DNA of 64,000 bases from NCBI GenBank assembly GCA_963721065.1, contig CAVRHO010000002.1:1116001-1180000 (forward strand), given 5' to 3'. The stretch's first letter is position 1; every line of letters begins with the position of its first letter. Source of the stretch: CAWBLP01 sp963721065 (GTDB taxonomy: Bacteria > Pseudomonadota > Alphaproteobacteria > Acetobacterales > Acetobacteraceae). A program made the translations under genes and the position numbers. The notes beneath the pieces are model-generated. The model worked only from the letters and a program-made list of their open reading frames with translations, made no database searches and was not told the origin of the DNA. Below are positions 54,454 through 63,332 of the stretch, piece by piece.

Positions 54454-56469
54454 TCAAGTGCGGCGCTGCGGAGGCGCGCGCTTCTTGCCGGGTGCGGACG
54501 ATTTTACATTGGCAGGCTTCTTCGTTGGGCCACGCCGGCGCGATGGCGCTCCTCGGATCTCGAGCTGATCGAGATGAGCCAGCGGCGCCACGTCGCTGAC
54601 CTGCGTGCCCGACAGAGTCGAGGCTTTGCAGCGCGGTCAGTCCCGCCAGCGGCGCCACGTCGCTGACCTGCGTGAAGCTCAGATCGAGGCTTTGCAGCGC
54701 GGTCAGTCCCGCCAGCGGCGCCACGTCGCTGACCTGCGTGCCTAGATGAGGCTTTCAGCGCGGTGAGTCCCGCGGCGACGTCGCTGACCTCGTGAGAATG
54801 AGGCTTTGCAGCGCGGTCAGTCCCGCCAGCGGCGCCACGTCGCTGACCTGCGTGCCCGTCAGAGTCGAGGCTTTGCAGCGCGGTCAGTCCCGCCAGCGGC
54901 GCCACGTCGCTGACCTGCGTGCCCATCAGAGTTGAGGCTTTGCAGCGCGGTCAGTCCCGCCAGCGGCGCCACGTCGCTGACCTGCGTGCCCGCTCAGATT
55001 GAGGCTTTGCAGCGCGGTCAGTCCCGCCAGCGGCGCCACGTCGCTGACCTGCGTGCCCGTCAGATCGAGGCTTTGCAGCGCGGTCAGTCCCGCCAGCGGC
55101 GCCACGTCGCTGACCTGCGTGCCCGCCAGAGTGAGGCTTTGCAGCGCGGTCAGTCCCGCCAGCGGCGCCACGTCGCTGACCTGCGTGTCCGCCAAGTTCG
55201 AGGCTTTGCAGCGCGGTCAGTCCCGCCAGCGGCGCCACGTCGCTGACCTGCGTGCCCGTCAGATCGAGGCTTTGCAGCGCGGTCAGTCCCGCCAGCGGCG
55301 CCACGTCGCTGACCTGCGTGTCCCACAGAGTTGAGGCTTTGCAGCGCGGTCAGTCCCGCCAGCGGCGCCACGTCGCTGACCTGCGTGTCCCACAAGTTGA
55401 GGCTTTGCAGCGCGGTCAGTCCCGCCAGCGGCGCCACGTCGCTGACCTGCGTGCCCCTCAGATCGAGGCTTTGCAGCGCGGTCAGTCCCGCCAGCGGCGC
55501 CACGTCGCTGACCTGCGTGTCCGTCAGATCGAGGCTTTGCAGCGCGGTCAGTCCCGCCAGCGGCGCCACGTCGCTGACCTGCGTGCCCGTCAGATCGAGG
55601 CTTTGCAGCGCGGTCAGTCCCGCCAGCGGCGCCACGTCGCTGACCTGCGTGTCCCCAGAGTCGAGGCTTTGCAGCGCGGTCAGTCCCGCCAGCGGCGCCA
55701 CGTCGCTGACCTGCGTGCCCCTCAGATCGAGGCTTTGCAGCGCGGTCAGTCCCGCCAGCGGCGCCACGTCGCTGACCTGCGTGTCCGCCAGAGTGAGGCT
55801 TTGCAGCGCGGTCAGTCCCGCCAGCGGCGCCACGTCGCTGACCTGCGTGCCCGACAGGTCGAGGCTTTGCAGCGCGGTCAGTCCCGCCAGCGGCGCCACG
55901 TCGCTGACCTGCGTGCCCCTCAGATCGAGGCTTTGCAGCGCGGTCAGTCCCGCCAGCGGCGCCACGTCGCTGACCTGCGTGCGCGTCAGATCGAGGCTTC
56001 GCAGCGCAGTAAGTCCCGCCAGCGGCACGAGGTCGCGGAGTCCTGCTCGATCCGGTTGATAAGTCGTCGAAAGTTGGTTCTGCGTGAAACTCAACTCGGT
56101 GATGAACGGACACCACGCTGCCGGCGGCGCGTGGCCTGCCCGGATCATCCGGTACACCTCGTCCAGGCTGAAGTCCGCCGGAGGACGGCGCGCGTGCTCG
56201 GGAAGCCGGGTTAGCGGGTCCGTGATCATCCGCTCCAGCCCGGTGGCGCGCGACAGGTCGGCCTTGCTGAGGTCGGCGCCGGAGAAATCGAACCCGCTCA
56301 GGTCGTCGGTGCCGAAATCCACCCCGTCCAGCACCGCGCCGCGAAAGTCGCGCGCCGGGTCCAGGCCGGCCACCCGCACCAGGGCGACGAACCCGTCGCC
56401 CGGGGCGTCCAGCACCGCGACGATGCGGTCCAGGACAGACTGGGGAAGAAGCAGCCGCGGCGGGCTCAT
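54454..56469 (-). CDS. Pentapeptide + leucine-rich-repeat protein (array broken by several indels)
   Basis: From ATG 56469: an N-terminal region with pentapeptide-like repeats (FRGAVLDGVDFGTDDLSGFD, FSGADLSKADLSRATGLERM), a linker with LDEVYRMIRAGHAPPAAWCP, then about 22 copies of a 22-residue LRR (TQVSDVAPLAGLTALQSLDL). The frame is open for about 11 repeats, to about 55330. Beyond that, one-base insertions (GACTCTG where GACCTG or GATCTG is expected; GAACTT for GACTT) break it repeatedly. The starting frame is restored at the end, where AHLDQLEIRGAPSRRRGPTK and a Lys-rich tail lead to a stop at 54454. Total length 2016 nt. No signal peptide. The start overlaps the upstream gene (ATGA). Probably a protein-binding scaffold; the target is unknown. 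Confidence 0.7.
54580..56030. repeat. 66-bp tandem repeat array encoding LRRs
   Basis: About 22 units of 66 bp (some 58-67 bp), each containing GCCAGCGGCGCCACGTCGCT and GACCTGCGTG. Inside a unit nearly all of 50 bp is invariant, and only about 10 bp (coding the variable LDLxGT positions) differs. Such near-identity at DNA level implies recent expansion or gene conversion. The unit around 54740-54790 is degenerate and shortened. Confidence 0.95.
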
Positions 56470-57281
56470 GGCGCTGCGTCGGCGTCCTGCGGCGGCGGCT
56501 GCATCGTCGCACGGGCCAGCACCGCGCGGCCTGCTGCGTCCTTCGCCGCCTGCTTGTGGATCAGCGCGTTGAGGATGGCGGCCTTGTTTGCGGAGGGCTG
56601 GTTCGCGCCGGCAGCAAGCCCCGGCACGTTGGCGTCGGTGACGACGAAGCTGCCCCAGTTCGCCGCGACGCTCACGCCGAACGGCTCCTCGCCGGTGCCG
56701 GTGCCGGCAATTACCGCCAGGTGGTCGCCGCCGGCTGGGTTGCCCTGCAGCGTGCCTTCCGGCGCCGGGCCGATGATCTCCACCCCGCCGGCCACGCGCC
56801 GGTAGTGGTCCGATTCGGTGCGTTCGCCGAGCATGCTGTCCTTCAGCGGCCGGTAACTGGGCGAGCCGATCGTCAGCAGCGCCTTGCGCAGTGCGATCGC
56901 CACGGTGCGCGGGTCGCTGCCGTCCTCCGGCAAATAGTCGTGCTCCGCGGTGCCGAACAGCAGCGTGGCATCGACGTAATACCAGTCCGCCAGTTCGTTG
57001 CCCGCGCGCGGCGGATGCAGGCGCAGCTCGACCAGGTCGGGCAGCAGGTTTTCCTCGGTAAAGCGCCAGCCTGGGGTTGGGGTTTCCGACAGTGCGGCAC
57101 GGCGCGACGTGCGGCGGAGTGTCGGGTTCGTCGTGGTGAGCTCGTGCACGAAGGTGTTGAACGGCAGGTGCAGCCAGGCGATCTCGCAGCGCACGCCGTC
57201 CGCGGCGAAGGCTTCGGCGATGCGGCCGAGCGTCTCGGGTTTGATCACAGTGCCGTCCTGCTCCCGGCCGTAGCCGAACAT
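56466..57281 (-). CDS. Hypothetical protein, C-terminal part of a split HTH-protein gene
   Basis: 271 residues from the ATG at 57281 (MFGYGREQDGTVIKPETLGR, IAEAFAADGVRCEIAWLHLP). The N-terminus continues the HTH fold begun in the upstream frame. The rest (ENLLPDLVELRLHPPRAGNE, ADWYYVDATLLFGTAEHDYL, LRKALLTIGSPSYRPLKDSM, FGVSVAANWGSFVVTDANVP) is an unassigned globular region. It is directly continuous in frame with 57282-57431 but for one TAG. Re-initiation at this ATG is possible since stop and start abut (TAGATG). It overlaps the LRR gene by 4 nt, so the two form an operon. Confidence 0.65.
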   Translation of the reverse strand: MFGYGREQDGTVIKPETLGRIAEAFAADGVRCEIAWLHLPFNTFVHELTTTNPTLRRTSRRAALSETPTPGWRFTEENLLPDLVELRLHPPRAGNELADWYYVDATLLFGTAEHDYLPEDGSDPRTVAIALRKALLTIGSPSYRPLKDSMLGERTESDHYRRVAGGVEIIGPAPEGTLQGNPAGGDHLAVIAGTGTGEEPFGVSVAANWGSFVVTDANVPGLAAGANQPSANKAAILNALIHKQAAKDAAGRAVLARATMQPPPQDADAAP

Positions 57282-57431
57282 CTAAGTCACCCGGCCGGGC
57301 GTCAGCTCGATCGCCTTTGCCACGGCGGCGAAGGTGGTCAGAGTGCCGCCGCGGGCGGCGGCCAGTTCGCACAAGCGGGTCAGCTTGCTGTAGGGGCGGG
57401 TGACTACTCGGCCTGCTCTGTCCTCGCTCAT
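57282..57431 (-). CDS. N-terminal HTH fragment, ends at an in-frame amber codon
   Basis: 49 residues, MSEDRAGRVVTRPYSKLTRL then CELAAARGGTLTTFAAVAKA and IELTPGRVT, the first helices of an XRE-like HTH. The TAG at 57282-57284 is followed at once by an ATG in the same frame, and the HTH continues beyond it. One gene (57431-56466) therefore appears to have been split by a nonsense change. Alternatives are re-initiation or a base-call error. Confidence 0.55.
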   Translation of the reverse strand: MSEDRAGRVVTRPYSKLTRLCELAAARGGTLTTFAAVAKAIELTPGRVT

Positions 57432-57527
57432 CCCGGAGCCTCCGATCTGGGGCCGCAAGACTAGCACTGTCATTCGGCCAGCGGGAGGAGTCGGGCGGCT
57501 TAATTATGCTGCACCACAAACTAAACG

Positions 57528-57548
57528 GGCTAAACGCCGCATTTAGCC
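57528..57548. promoter_or_regulatory. Inverted repeat GGCTAAA-N7-TTTAGCC, operator candidate
   Basis: A perfect 7-bp inverted repeat with a 7-nt spacer, preceded by a related direct copy (CTAAACGG at 57521). It lies about 100 bp upstream of the split HTH gene on one side and about 135 bp upstream of the small gene at 57683 on the other, where an autoregulatory operator would be expected. Confidence 0.45.
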
Positions 57549-57682
57549 GCGCAGGTCTCGAAGGACTAAAGTCGATCGCCAGTGCAGGGCGGGATATCGG
57601 CAAAAGATGTAGTTCCTTTAGCGTATTTCCAGTGTGCATGACCTGGGGCGTCATCAACGCTACTCCAACAGGAGACCCCGTC

Positions 57683-57862
57683 ATGCCCCCGACCATCCGC
57701 CTCGCTCTCATGGCTGATCTTGGCCTGCGTGCGTTCGAGGCCGCCTCCAGGCAGGACCCCGGCGGACTTCTCGCCGCCATTCTTGCGGCCGGCATCATCG
57801 GCCAGGAGGCTCAGCTCCTCGTCGCTCGGCTCCTGCGCGCGCTGCGCCGCCGGCGGAAATGA
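57683..57862 (+). CDS. Small hypothetical protein
   Basis: 59 residues: MPPTIRLALMADLGLRAFEA, then LLAAILAAGIIGQEAQLLVA and an RRRRK end. AGGAGA 7 nt before the ATG supports translation. One amphipathic/hydrophobic helix near the centre and a basic C-terminus. No family recognised. It is divergent from the split HTH gene and separated from it by the GGCTAAA palindrome. Confidence 0.5.
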   Translation: MPPTIRLALMADLGLRAFEAASRQDPGGLLAAILAAGIIGQEAQLLVARLLRALRRRRK

Positions 57863-57951
57863 GCGCGCGTGCACGCCTTTCGCGGTGCGGCACCGGCGGC
57901 GGCTCGACCCGTTGGCGCGGCACCGCCAGGCGCGTCCGATGTCGCCCCGTC

Positions 57952-59804
57952 TCAGCCTTCGTGCCGGCCGGCCTGCGTCGCGGCCAGGTAGTGTGCCGCG
58001 TCCTCCTCCAGCAACAGGCGGTCGCCGCGCAGCCGGGTCACGCACGCACCCACCTGGCCGGACCAGTCCGCGGCGGTGGGGTAGCGCTCCTCCAGCGACG
58101 GGCGAGGGTCGCCGGCCTGCTCGCGCTCGCCCCGTGTCCCGGCGAACGCCAGGAAGGTGCCGTCGCGGTCGGCCAGTTCGCCGGCGGGATACGGCGCGCG
58201 ATACAGGTTCCAGCCCATGAAGCTGCCGCGCGGCACGGCGATGTCCGGCAGCCGGATGCCGGCGCGTTCGTTGCCGTCCGCGTCCACCTGCGGCACCAGG
58301 GCACGCCAGGTGCGCGCCGGCGCCTGCGGATCGACCCAGTCCGCCAGCGGCGACGCATCATTGGCCGCGCGTGGCGGCTCCAGTCCCGGCACGCGGGGGA
58401 ACGCAACCTGGTCCGCCGGCACCAGCGTGCCGTCGGCGATGCGGGGCAGGCGGCTGTCGGGCGGGGTGCGTCCCTCGGCCACCCATTCGTCCAGCGCGAC
58501 CAGCAGCGCGCGCACCGCCGGCATCGGGTCGTGCCAGTTGCGCGGGTTGCGCAGGGGCCGTTGTCGCGCGGCATGCCGGCCTTGCCGCCGTGCTGGGTGC
58601 CCGCCAGCAGGTAGCCGCGCACGGAGTCCGGCAGCGCCAGGTCGCGCCCGCCCAGCGGGTCGGTGTGCAGCAGGGAAGCGCCCTTCTGCCAGTATTCGGT
58701 GGAGGTGTTGGTCTCGATCAGCTTCGGATCGCTGGCATCGCCGCGCAGCAATGATCCGGACGCGCCGGTGACCGGGTCCACCACGGACGCGGTGGAGAAG
58801 GGGAAGGCGACTTCGGGAAAGTCGTGGTCCTCGTGCCAGGTGCGGGTGCGGAAGGGCTGGCCGAACGGCGTGTTGTGGAACACGCGGCCGATGCCGGCGA
58901 CGTGGGTGAACACGCCGTCGAACACCCGGGCGCCGTTCTCGTCGGCGTTGAAGCCCTGGGCGATGTGGTCTCGCAGGTAACGACCGGCCTGGGAGATGCC
59001 GAACGCCAGCGCGTGCGTTGGCGCGAAGCCCAGCAGGTCCGCGCCGTGGTGGCGCAGGTGGCTGATGATGTCGCGGGTGGCCGCGAAGCCGATGCCCAGG
59101 ACGCGCGGGTTGGTGGCGTTGTAGTGCAGTTCGTAGATCGCGCCGGGCTCGGGGCGCGTGCCGTCCGGCAGCAGGCGCACCGACCGCGCGTCGGCGAATT
59201 CGAACGCCACCGGCCGGCGCTGGTCGGTCTGCGTGCGGCGGACGGTGAGCTGCGCGTCGTGGTTGGCGGCTTCGTAGCTCAGCGGGAAGGTGGCCATGTC
59301 GCCGCGGCGGGTGCCGGCGACGAACTCCTCGCGGATGCGCTGCACGATCGGCTTGCCGGTGTCGGTGGCGACGGGCGAGTCCAGCGACAGGCCGGTGGCG
59401 GTGGGGGCGGCGGGGTCCCAGCCGGACCATACCAGCGTGAAGCCGCGGCGCAGCGGCAGCGCGTTGCCGAGGTCGGCGGCGGTCTTCGGCTGGTTGCCCG
59501 CGGCGCCGGCGCACAGATTGGCGAACAGCATGATGCGGCCGCGGTTGTTCACCTCATACAGCAGGCGGGCGTTGCCTTTTGACGGATCGGTCGGGCGCAG
59601 GATGGTGAAGCCGCTGCGGTATTCCACCAGGCCGCGCGCGTTGCGTGGGGCCTTGTCGAGCAGGGCGATGCCGCGGTTGCCCGGATGCGCCGGGTCCAGC
59701 GTGCCGCTGGCGATGCCGTCGATGCGCGTGTAGGCGCCGGTGTCGCCGAAGGGGGCGGCGCCGACGAAGGGCTCCGAGCGGGTGATCTCGATGGCGGTGA
59801 TCAT
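57952..59804 (-). CDS. Alpha/beta hydrolase domain-containing protein (frame broken at about 58554)
   Basis: About 617 residues after one-base correction. It matches the large 'alpha/beta hydrolase domain' family: GDTGAYTRIDGIASGTLDPA, LYEVNNRGR, RGFTLVWSGWD, ALAFGISQAGRYLRDHIAQG with the nucleophile elbow GISQAGR, FDGVFTHVAGIGR, and C-terminal FPRVPGLEPPRAAND, RLPDIAVPRGSFMGWNLYRA. The frame shifts at PRDNGP; adding one C to CCCC gives NGPLRNPRNWHDPMPAVRAL and continues to the stop at 57952. The substrate is unknown. It precedes CoA-transferase genes on the same strand direction, consistent with a catabolic cluster. Confidence 0.85.
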
Positions 59805-60160
59805 GGTGCGTCCTCCTGCGGTCCGGGGCCTTGCCGGGGTGTGTTGTTCAGGCCGTGGCGATGGGACGGGACCCCATCGATGTCAGGTCCGTGGTTTTGC
59901 CGCCGGCAATGCGTATCGCTTCGTTGTGGGCCATCCACCAGTTTCCTTCGGGGCGGGTGGCAAAGTCGTGGGTGGCGCGCCTTCGCACGCCACGACGTGG
60001 TTGGTTCTGCCGGTGGCCACGACCGCGATGGCAGCGCCCATGGGACCGTGGGACCGCCACCGTGGGACCGGCACCGTGGGACCGGCACCGTGGGACCGGC
60101 ACCGTGGGACCGGCACCGTGGGACCGGGAGATGGGACCGGGACCCAGGGCTGGCCATGGG
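59805..60160. other. Interval with 14-bp tandem repeat
   Basis: No gene seen. It contains a short tandem repeat (60045-60128) and a CCACGACGTGG-type motif near 59990 that also occurs in related form next to the 32-bp repeat at 18310, suggesting a shared dispersed element. Confidence 0.5.
60045..60128. repeat. Six-copy 14-bp tandem repeat
   Basis: Six units of ACCGTGGGACCGGC (first copy ends GCC), starting at 60045 and every 14 bp. It lies just past the 3' end of the CoA-transferase operon. Confidence 0.95.
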
Positions 60161-60814
60161 TCAGTCCCGCAGCAGCGGTGCGTCCGTGCGGGCCTGTAGG
60201 GCGTCGAAGGTCAGGCCCGGGATCATGTCGCGGACCACGAAGCCGCGGTCTGTGACGTCCAGCACCGCCAGGTTGGTGTACACGCGCTTCACCACGCCCT
60301 TGGCGGTGAGCGGGTAGGAACAGCGCCGCACGATGCGCGACTGGCCTTCCTTTGTCGTGTGCTCCATGGCGACCCACAGGCGTTTGGCGCCGATCGCCAG
60401 GTCCATGGCGCCGCCGACCTGTTTCACCGGCTCATCGGCGGCGCGCGCCCAGTTGGCGATGTCGCCGTTCTGCGCCACTTCGAACGCGCCCAGCACGCAC
60501 AGGTCCAGGTGGCCGCCGCGGGCGATGCCGAAGCTGGCGGCGTGGTCGATGTAGCTGCCGCCGGTGCGCAGCGTGATGTGCTGGACGCCGGCGTTGATCA
60601 GGTACGGGTTCACCGCGTCCGGGGACGGGGCGGGGCCGATGCCGATCACGCCGTTCTCGGCGTGGAAGATCACCTCCCGGTCCGGTGGCACGAAATCCGA
60701 CACCGCGGTGGGGATGCCGATCCCCAGGTTGACGAACCACCCTTCCGGGATGTCGCGCGCGATCCGCGCGGCGATGCCGTTGCGGTCCAGGGGGGAGAAA
60801 TTGGTGTCCGCCAT
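60161..60814 (-). CDS. 3-oxoacid/3-oxoadipate CoA-transferase subunit B
   Basis: 217 residues. IAARIARDIPEGWFVNLGIG, IPTAVSDFVPPDREVIFHAE and NGVIGIGPAP contain the catalytic Glu of the (S/A)ENG motif, here HAENG. Then GGSYIDHAASFGIARGGHLD, LCVLGAFEVAQNGDIANWAR and GGAMDLAIGAKRLWVAMEHT. It transfers CoA from succinyl-CoA or an acyl-CoA to a 3-oxoacid. Size fits ScoB/PcaJ. It follows subunit A by 15 nt, so the dimer is co-expressed. Substrate (acetoacetate or 3-oxoadipate) cannot be told. Confidence 0.92.
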   Translation of the reverse strand: MADTNFSPLDRNGIAARIARDIPEGWFVNLGIGIPTAVSDFVPPDREVIFHAENGVIGIGPAPSPDAVNPYLINAGVQHITLRTGGSYIDHAASFGIARGGHLDLCVLGAFEVAQNGDIANWARAADEPVKQVGGAMDLAIGAKRLWVAMEHTTKEGQSRIVRRCSYPLTAKGVVKRVYTNLAVLDVTDRGFVVRDMIPGLTFDALQARTDAPLLRD

Positions 60815-60829
60815 TGCCAGGGCTCCCGA

Positions 60830-61489
60830 TCAGGCCGGAACGTGCAGCACGCGGTGCACGAAGACGCCGGGCGTGTGCACGTTTTCCGGCTTGAGATCGC
60901 CGAGCTGCACCACGTGGCGCGTCTCGGCGATGGTGAGGGGTGCTGCGGTGGCCATCACCGGATTGAAGTTCTGCGCGCTCTCCCGGTAGGTGAGGTTGCC
61001 CCAGCGGTCGGCTTCCCAGGCCTCGATCAGCGCGACGTCGCCGGGCAGCGGGTATTCCAGCAGGCAGTTGCGGCCGTTGATGACGCGGGTTTCGCGGCCC
61101 TCGGCCAGCAGCGTGTCGGCACCGGTGGGGGTGTAGAAGGCCTGGATGCCGGCACCGGCCGCGCGCATGCGTTCGGCCAGGGTGCCCTGGGGGACGATCT
61201 CCAGGTCCAGCTCGCCGCGCTGGAACTGGCGGCCGGCCAGGCTGGCGGGGCGGACGAAGCTGCAGATCATCCTGCGGACGCGACGCAGTTCCAGCAGGCG
61301 CTCGATCTTGCTGCCGTCGCGGCCGCCGGCCACGCATACCAGGGTGAGGTCGCGCGCGCCCTGTTCGGCCAGGCCGTCCAGCAGGGCGGACGGGGTGCCG
61401 ACATCGCCGAAGCCGCCCAGCAGGATGGTGGCGCCATCACGAATGCCGGCCATCGCGGCCTGAACGGAGTCCACGAACTTGTCGATCAC
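60830..61489 (-). CDS. 3-oxoacid/3-oxoadipate CoA-transferase subunit A
   Basis: 219 residues. DGATILLGGFGDVGTPSALL carries the CoA-binding GGFG..G.P motif. EIVPQGTLAERMRAAGAGIQ, AFYTPTGADT and DVALIEAWEADRWGNLTYRE complete the subunit-A pattern. It pairs with subunit B downstream. A thiolase and a DUF35 protein are nearby, so the locus may serve aromatic or fatty-acid catabolism (inference). Confidence 0.92.
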   Translation of the reverse strand: MIDKFVDSVQAAMAGIRDGATILLGGFGDVGTPSALLDGLAEQGARDLTLVCVAGGRDGSKIERLLELRRVRRMICSFVRPASLAGRQFQRGELDLEIVPQGTLAERMRAAGAGIQAFYTPTGADTLLAEGRETRVINGRNCLLEYPLPGDVALIEAWEADRWGNLTYRESAQNFNPVMATAAPLTIAETRHVVQLGDLKPENVHTPGVFVHRVLHVPA

Positions 61490-61699
61490 GGCGTTATCCT
61501 GCGCTGCATCGCGGGCGACCGTAGCGGAGCGGTTGTGCGCCGTCGAGCCGGCGGGATGGTTCGGCGCTTGCGTTTGGGCCGCTGTGGGGACCGCCGGCGC
61601 GGGCCGGTGCGCCGGAGACGTCGCCCTATCCGAATGGTGTAGAACTGCCGGATCGCGCGGCGCTTGCGTATGCCGGGGGCTGGGCTAAGGTCCCGGCTC

Positions 61700-62149
61700 A
61701 TGATCCGTATTGTTGTCGCGCTGGTCTTGACGGGTTTGCTGGCAGGCTGCGCAACCGGGCCGCAGGTTCCGCCGGCTGGCCGGCAGTTCGACGGCACGTA
61801 TATCGGGCATTCCAGGCTCACGCGCGGCGGGGGCTGGGTCTGCGGCGTGGCGGATCTTCCGCAGAAGATCACGGTGACCAACGGGCGGTTCGACTATCCG
61901 TTCCAGGTGGACCCGCCGTCGCCGCCTTCGCCGCTGCCGGTCCAGATACGCGCGGACGGTACGTTTCTCAAGAAAGAGCAGTATTTCCTGGGCATGCCGA
62001 CGTTCAGCGGCCGGGACTACATCGAGCCCTGGGTGACGGTGACGGGACGGATCGTCAACGGCACGCTGGACGCGGTGGAAGACGATTACCGCTGCACGCG
62101 GCGCTCGTCATTGCAGAAGGTGTCCGGCGGACCCGCCGAGGGCCGGTAG
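61700..62149 (+). CDS. Small lipoprotein of unknown function
   Basis: 149 residues. Signal peptide MIRIVVALVLTGLLAGC with a clear lipobox (LAGC), so it is lipidated at that Cys and anchored in the periplasm. Mature part: GRQFDGTYIGHSRLTRGGGW, PQKITVTNGRFDYPFQVDPP, GTFLKKEQYFLGMPTFSGRD, a beta-rich domain with two later Cys, possibly disulfide-bonded. No family recognised. ATG at 61700 is chosen because the lipobox then falls at residue 17. Confidence 0.78.
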   Translation: MIRIVVALVLTGLLAGCATGPQVPPAGRQFDGTYIGHSRLTRGGGWVCGVADLPQKITVTNGRFDYPFQVDPPSPPSPLPVQIRADGTFLKKEQYFLGMPTFSGRDYIEPWVTVTGRIVNGTLDAVEDDYRCTRRSSLQKVSGGPAEGR

Positions 62150-62177
62150 CGACCGACCCCGGCGGGAAATGCGCGGG

Positions 62178-63332
62178 CTATAGCGTCGCGGCGCCGCCCA
62201 GGATGACGGTGGACTGGGCCGACAGCACGCCGCCATTGCCGTGCACCAGCGCGGTGTCCGCGGCGGCGACCTGGCGGGCGCCGCCTTCGCCGCGCAACTG
62301 GCGGACGGCCTCGATCAGCAGGAACAGGCCGTACATGCCGGGGTGGCAGTAGGACAGGCCGCCGCCGTTGGTGTTCACCGCCAGGTCGCCGCTGGGGCCG
62401 ATGCGGCCGTCCTGCACGAAGCGGCCGCCCTCGCCCTTGGGGCAGAAGCCCAGATCCTCCAGGAACAGGATCGTGTTGATGGTGAAGGCGTCGTACAGCG
62501 CCAGCACGTCCATGTCCTGCGGCTTCAGGCCGGCCATGGCGTAGGCCTGGGCGCCGGATTCGCGGGCGCCGGTCACCGTGAGGTCCGGCATCGAGGAGAT
62601 CGTGGCGTGGGTGATCGCCTGGCCGCAGCCGAGCACGAAGACGGGGGGCTTGGGCAGGTCGCGGGCGCGGGTGGGGGTGGTCATGACGATGGCGCCGCCG
62701 CCGTCCGTCACCAGGCAGCAGTCGCGCACGGTGAAGGGGTCGCTGATCGGCCGGGCGTTCAGCACGTCGGCGATGGTGAGCGGCTTCTTCTCCCACGCCG
62801 CGGGGTTCAGCAGCGCCCATTCGCGGGCGGCGACCGCCACTTCGGCCAGTTGCTCCCGCGTGGTGCCGAAGTCGTGCATGTGGCGGGAGGCGGCGAGCGC
62901 ATAGGCGCTGGCGGGCAGGAAGGGGCGGAACGGCGTTTCGTAGGGGTTGTATTCGCGCACGCTGGCGCTGCGGCGGCCGACCGTGCGCTGGGTGCTGCCG
63001 TAGGCGATGACCGCGACCGAGCACAGGCCGGCGGCCAGCGCGGCCTGGGCGTGGGCGACGTGGATCTCGAACGAGGAGCCGCCGACGATGGTGGAGTCGG
63101 TGTAGGCGTCCGGCAGGCCCAGGTATTCCGCCAGCGACATCGCCGAGGTGCGGGCCTGGGTGGTGGCGCAGAACAGGCCGTCCACGTCGTGCAGCGTCAG
63201 GCCGGCGTCTTCCAGGGCGCGGTGGATGCCCTGGGCCATCAGGTCGATCGGGCTCATGAGCGCGGCGACGGCGCCGATATCGGATTCCGCGGCGCCGACG
63301 ATGGCGGCGCTGCCGCGTTGCAGGGCGGTCAT
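62178..63332 (-). CDS. Thiolase-family protein (SCP2-type acetyl-CoA acetyltransferase-like)
   Basis: 384 residues. GSAAIVGAAESDIG, LEDAGLTLHDVDGLFCATTQ, VGGSSFEIHVAHAQAALAAG, DAFTINTILFLEDLGFCPKG and VNTNGGGLSYCHPGMYGLFL show the non-decarboxylating thiolase fold of the SCP2-like group, including the NxGGxxxxxHPG His. The Cys position differs from classical thiolases (GLFCATT), so the reaction may not be standard acetoacetyl-CoA cleavage. ATG at 63332 gives a 4-nt overlap with the DUF35 gene, the usual pairing for this group. Confidence 0.88.
   Translation of the reverse strand: MTALQRGSAAIVGAAESDIGAVAALMSPIDLMAQGIHRALEDAGLTLHDVDGLFCATTQARTSAMSLAEYLGLPDAYTDSTIVGGSSFEIHVAHAQAALAAGLCSVAVIAYGSTQRTVGRRSASVREYNPYETPFRPFLPASAYALAASRHMHDFGTTREQLAEVAVAAREWALLNPAAWEKKPLTIADVLNARPISDPFTVRDCCLVTDGGGAIVMTTPTRARDLPKPPVFVLGCGQAITHATISSMPDLTVTGARESGAQAYAMAGLKPQDMDVLALYDAFTINTILFLEDLGFCPKGEGGRFVQDGRIGPSGDLAVNTNGGGLSYCHPGMYGLFLLIEAVRQLRGEGGARQVAAADTALVHGNGGVLSAQSTVILGGAATL

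Noticed and set aside
54580..56030. CRISPR-like array (66-bp periodic repeats)
   Set aside because: Repeats are contiguous with only about 10 variable bases, encode leucine-rich repeats in one frame, and no cas genes are nearby.
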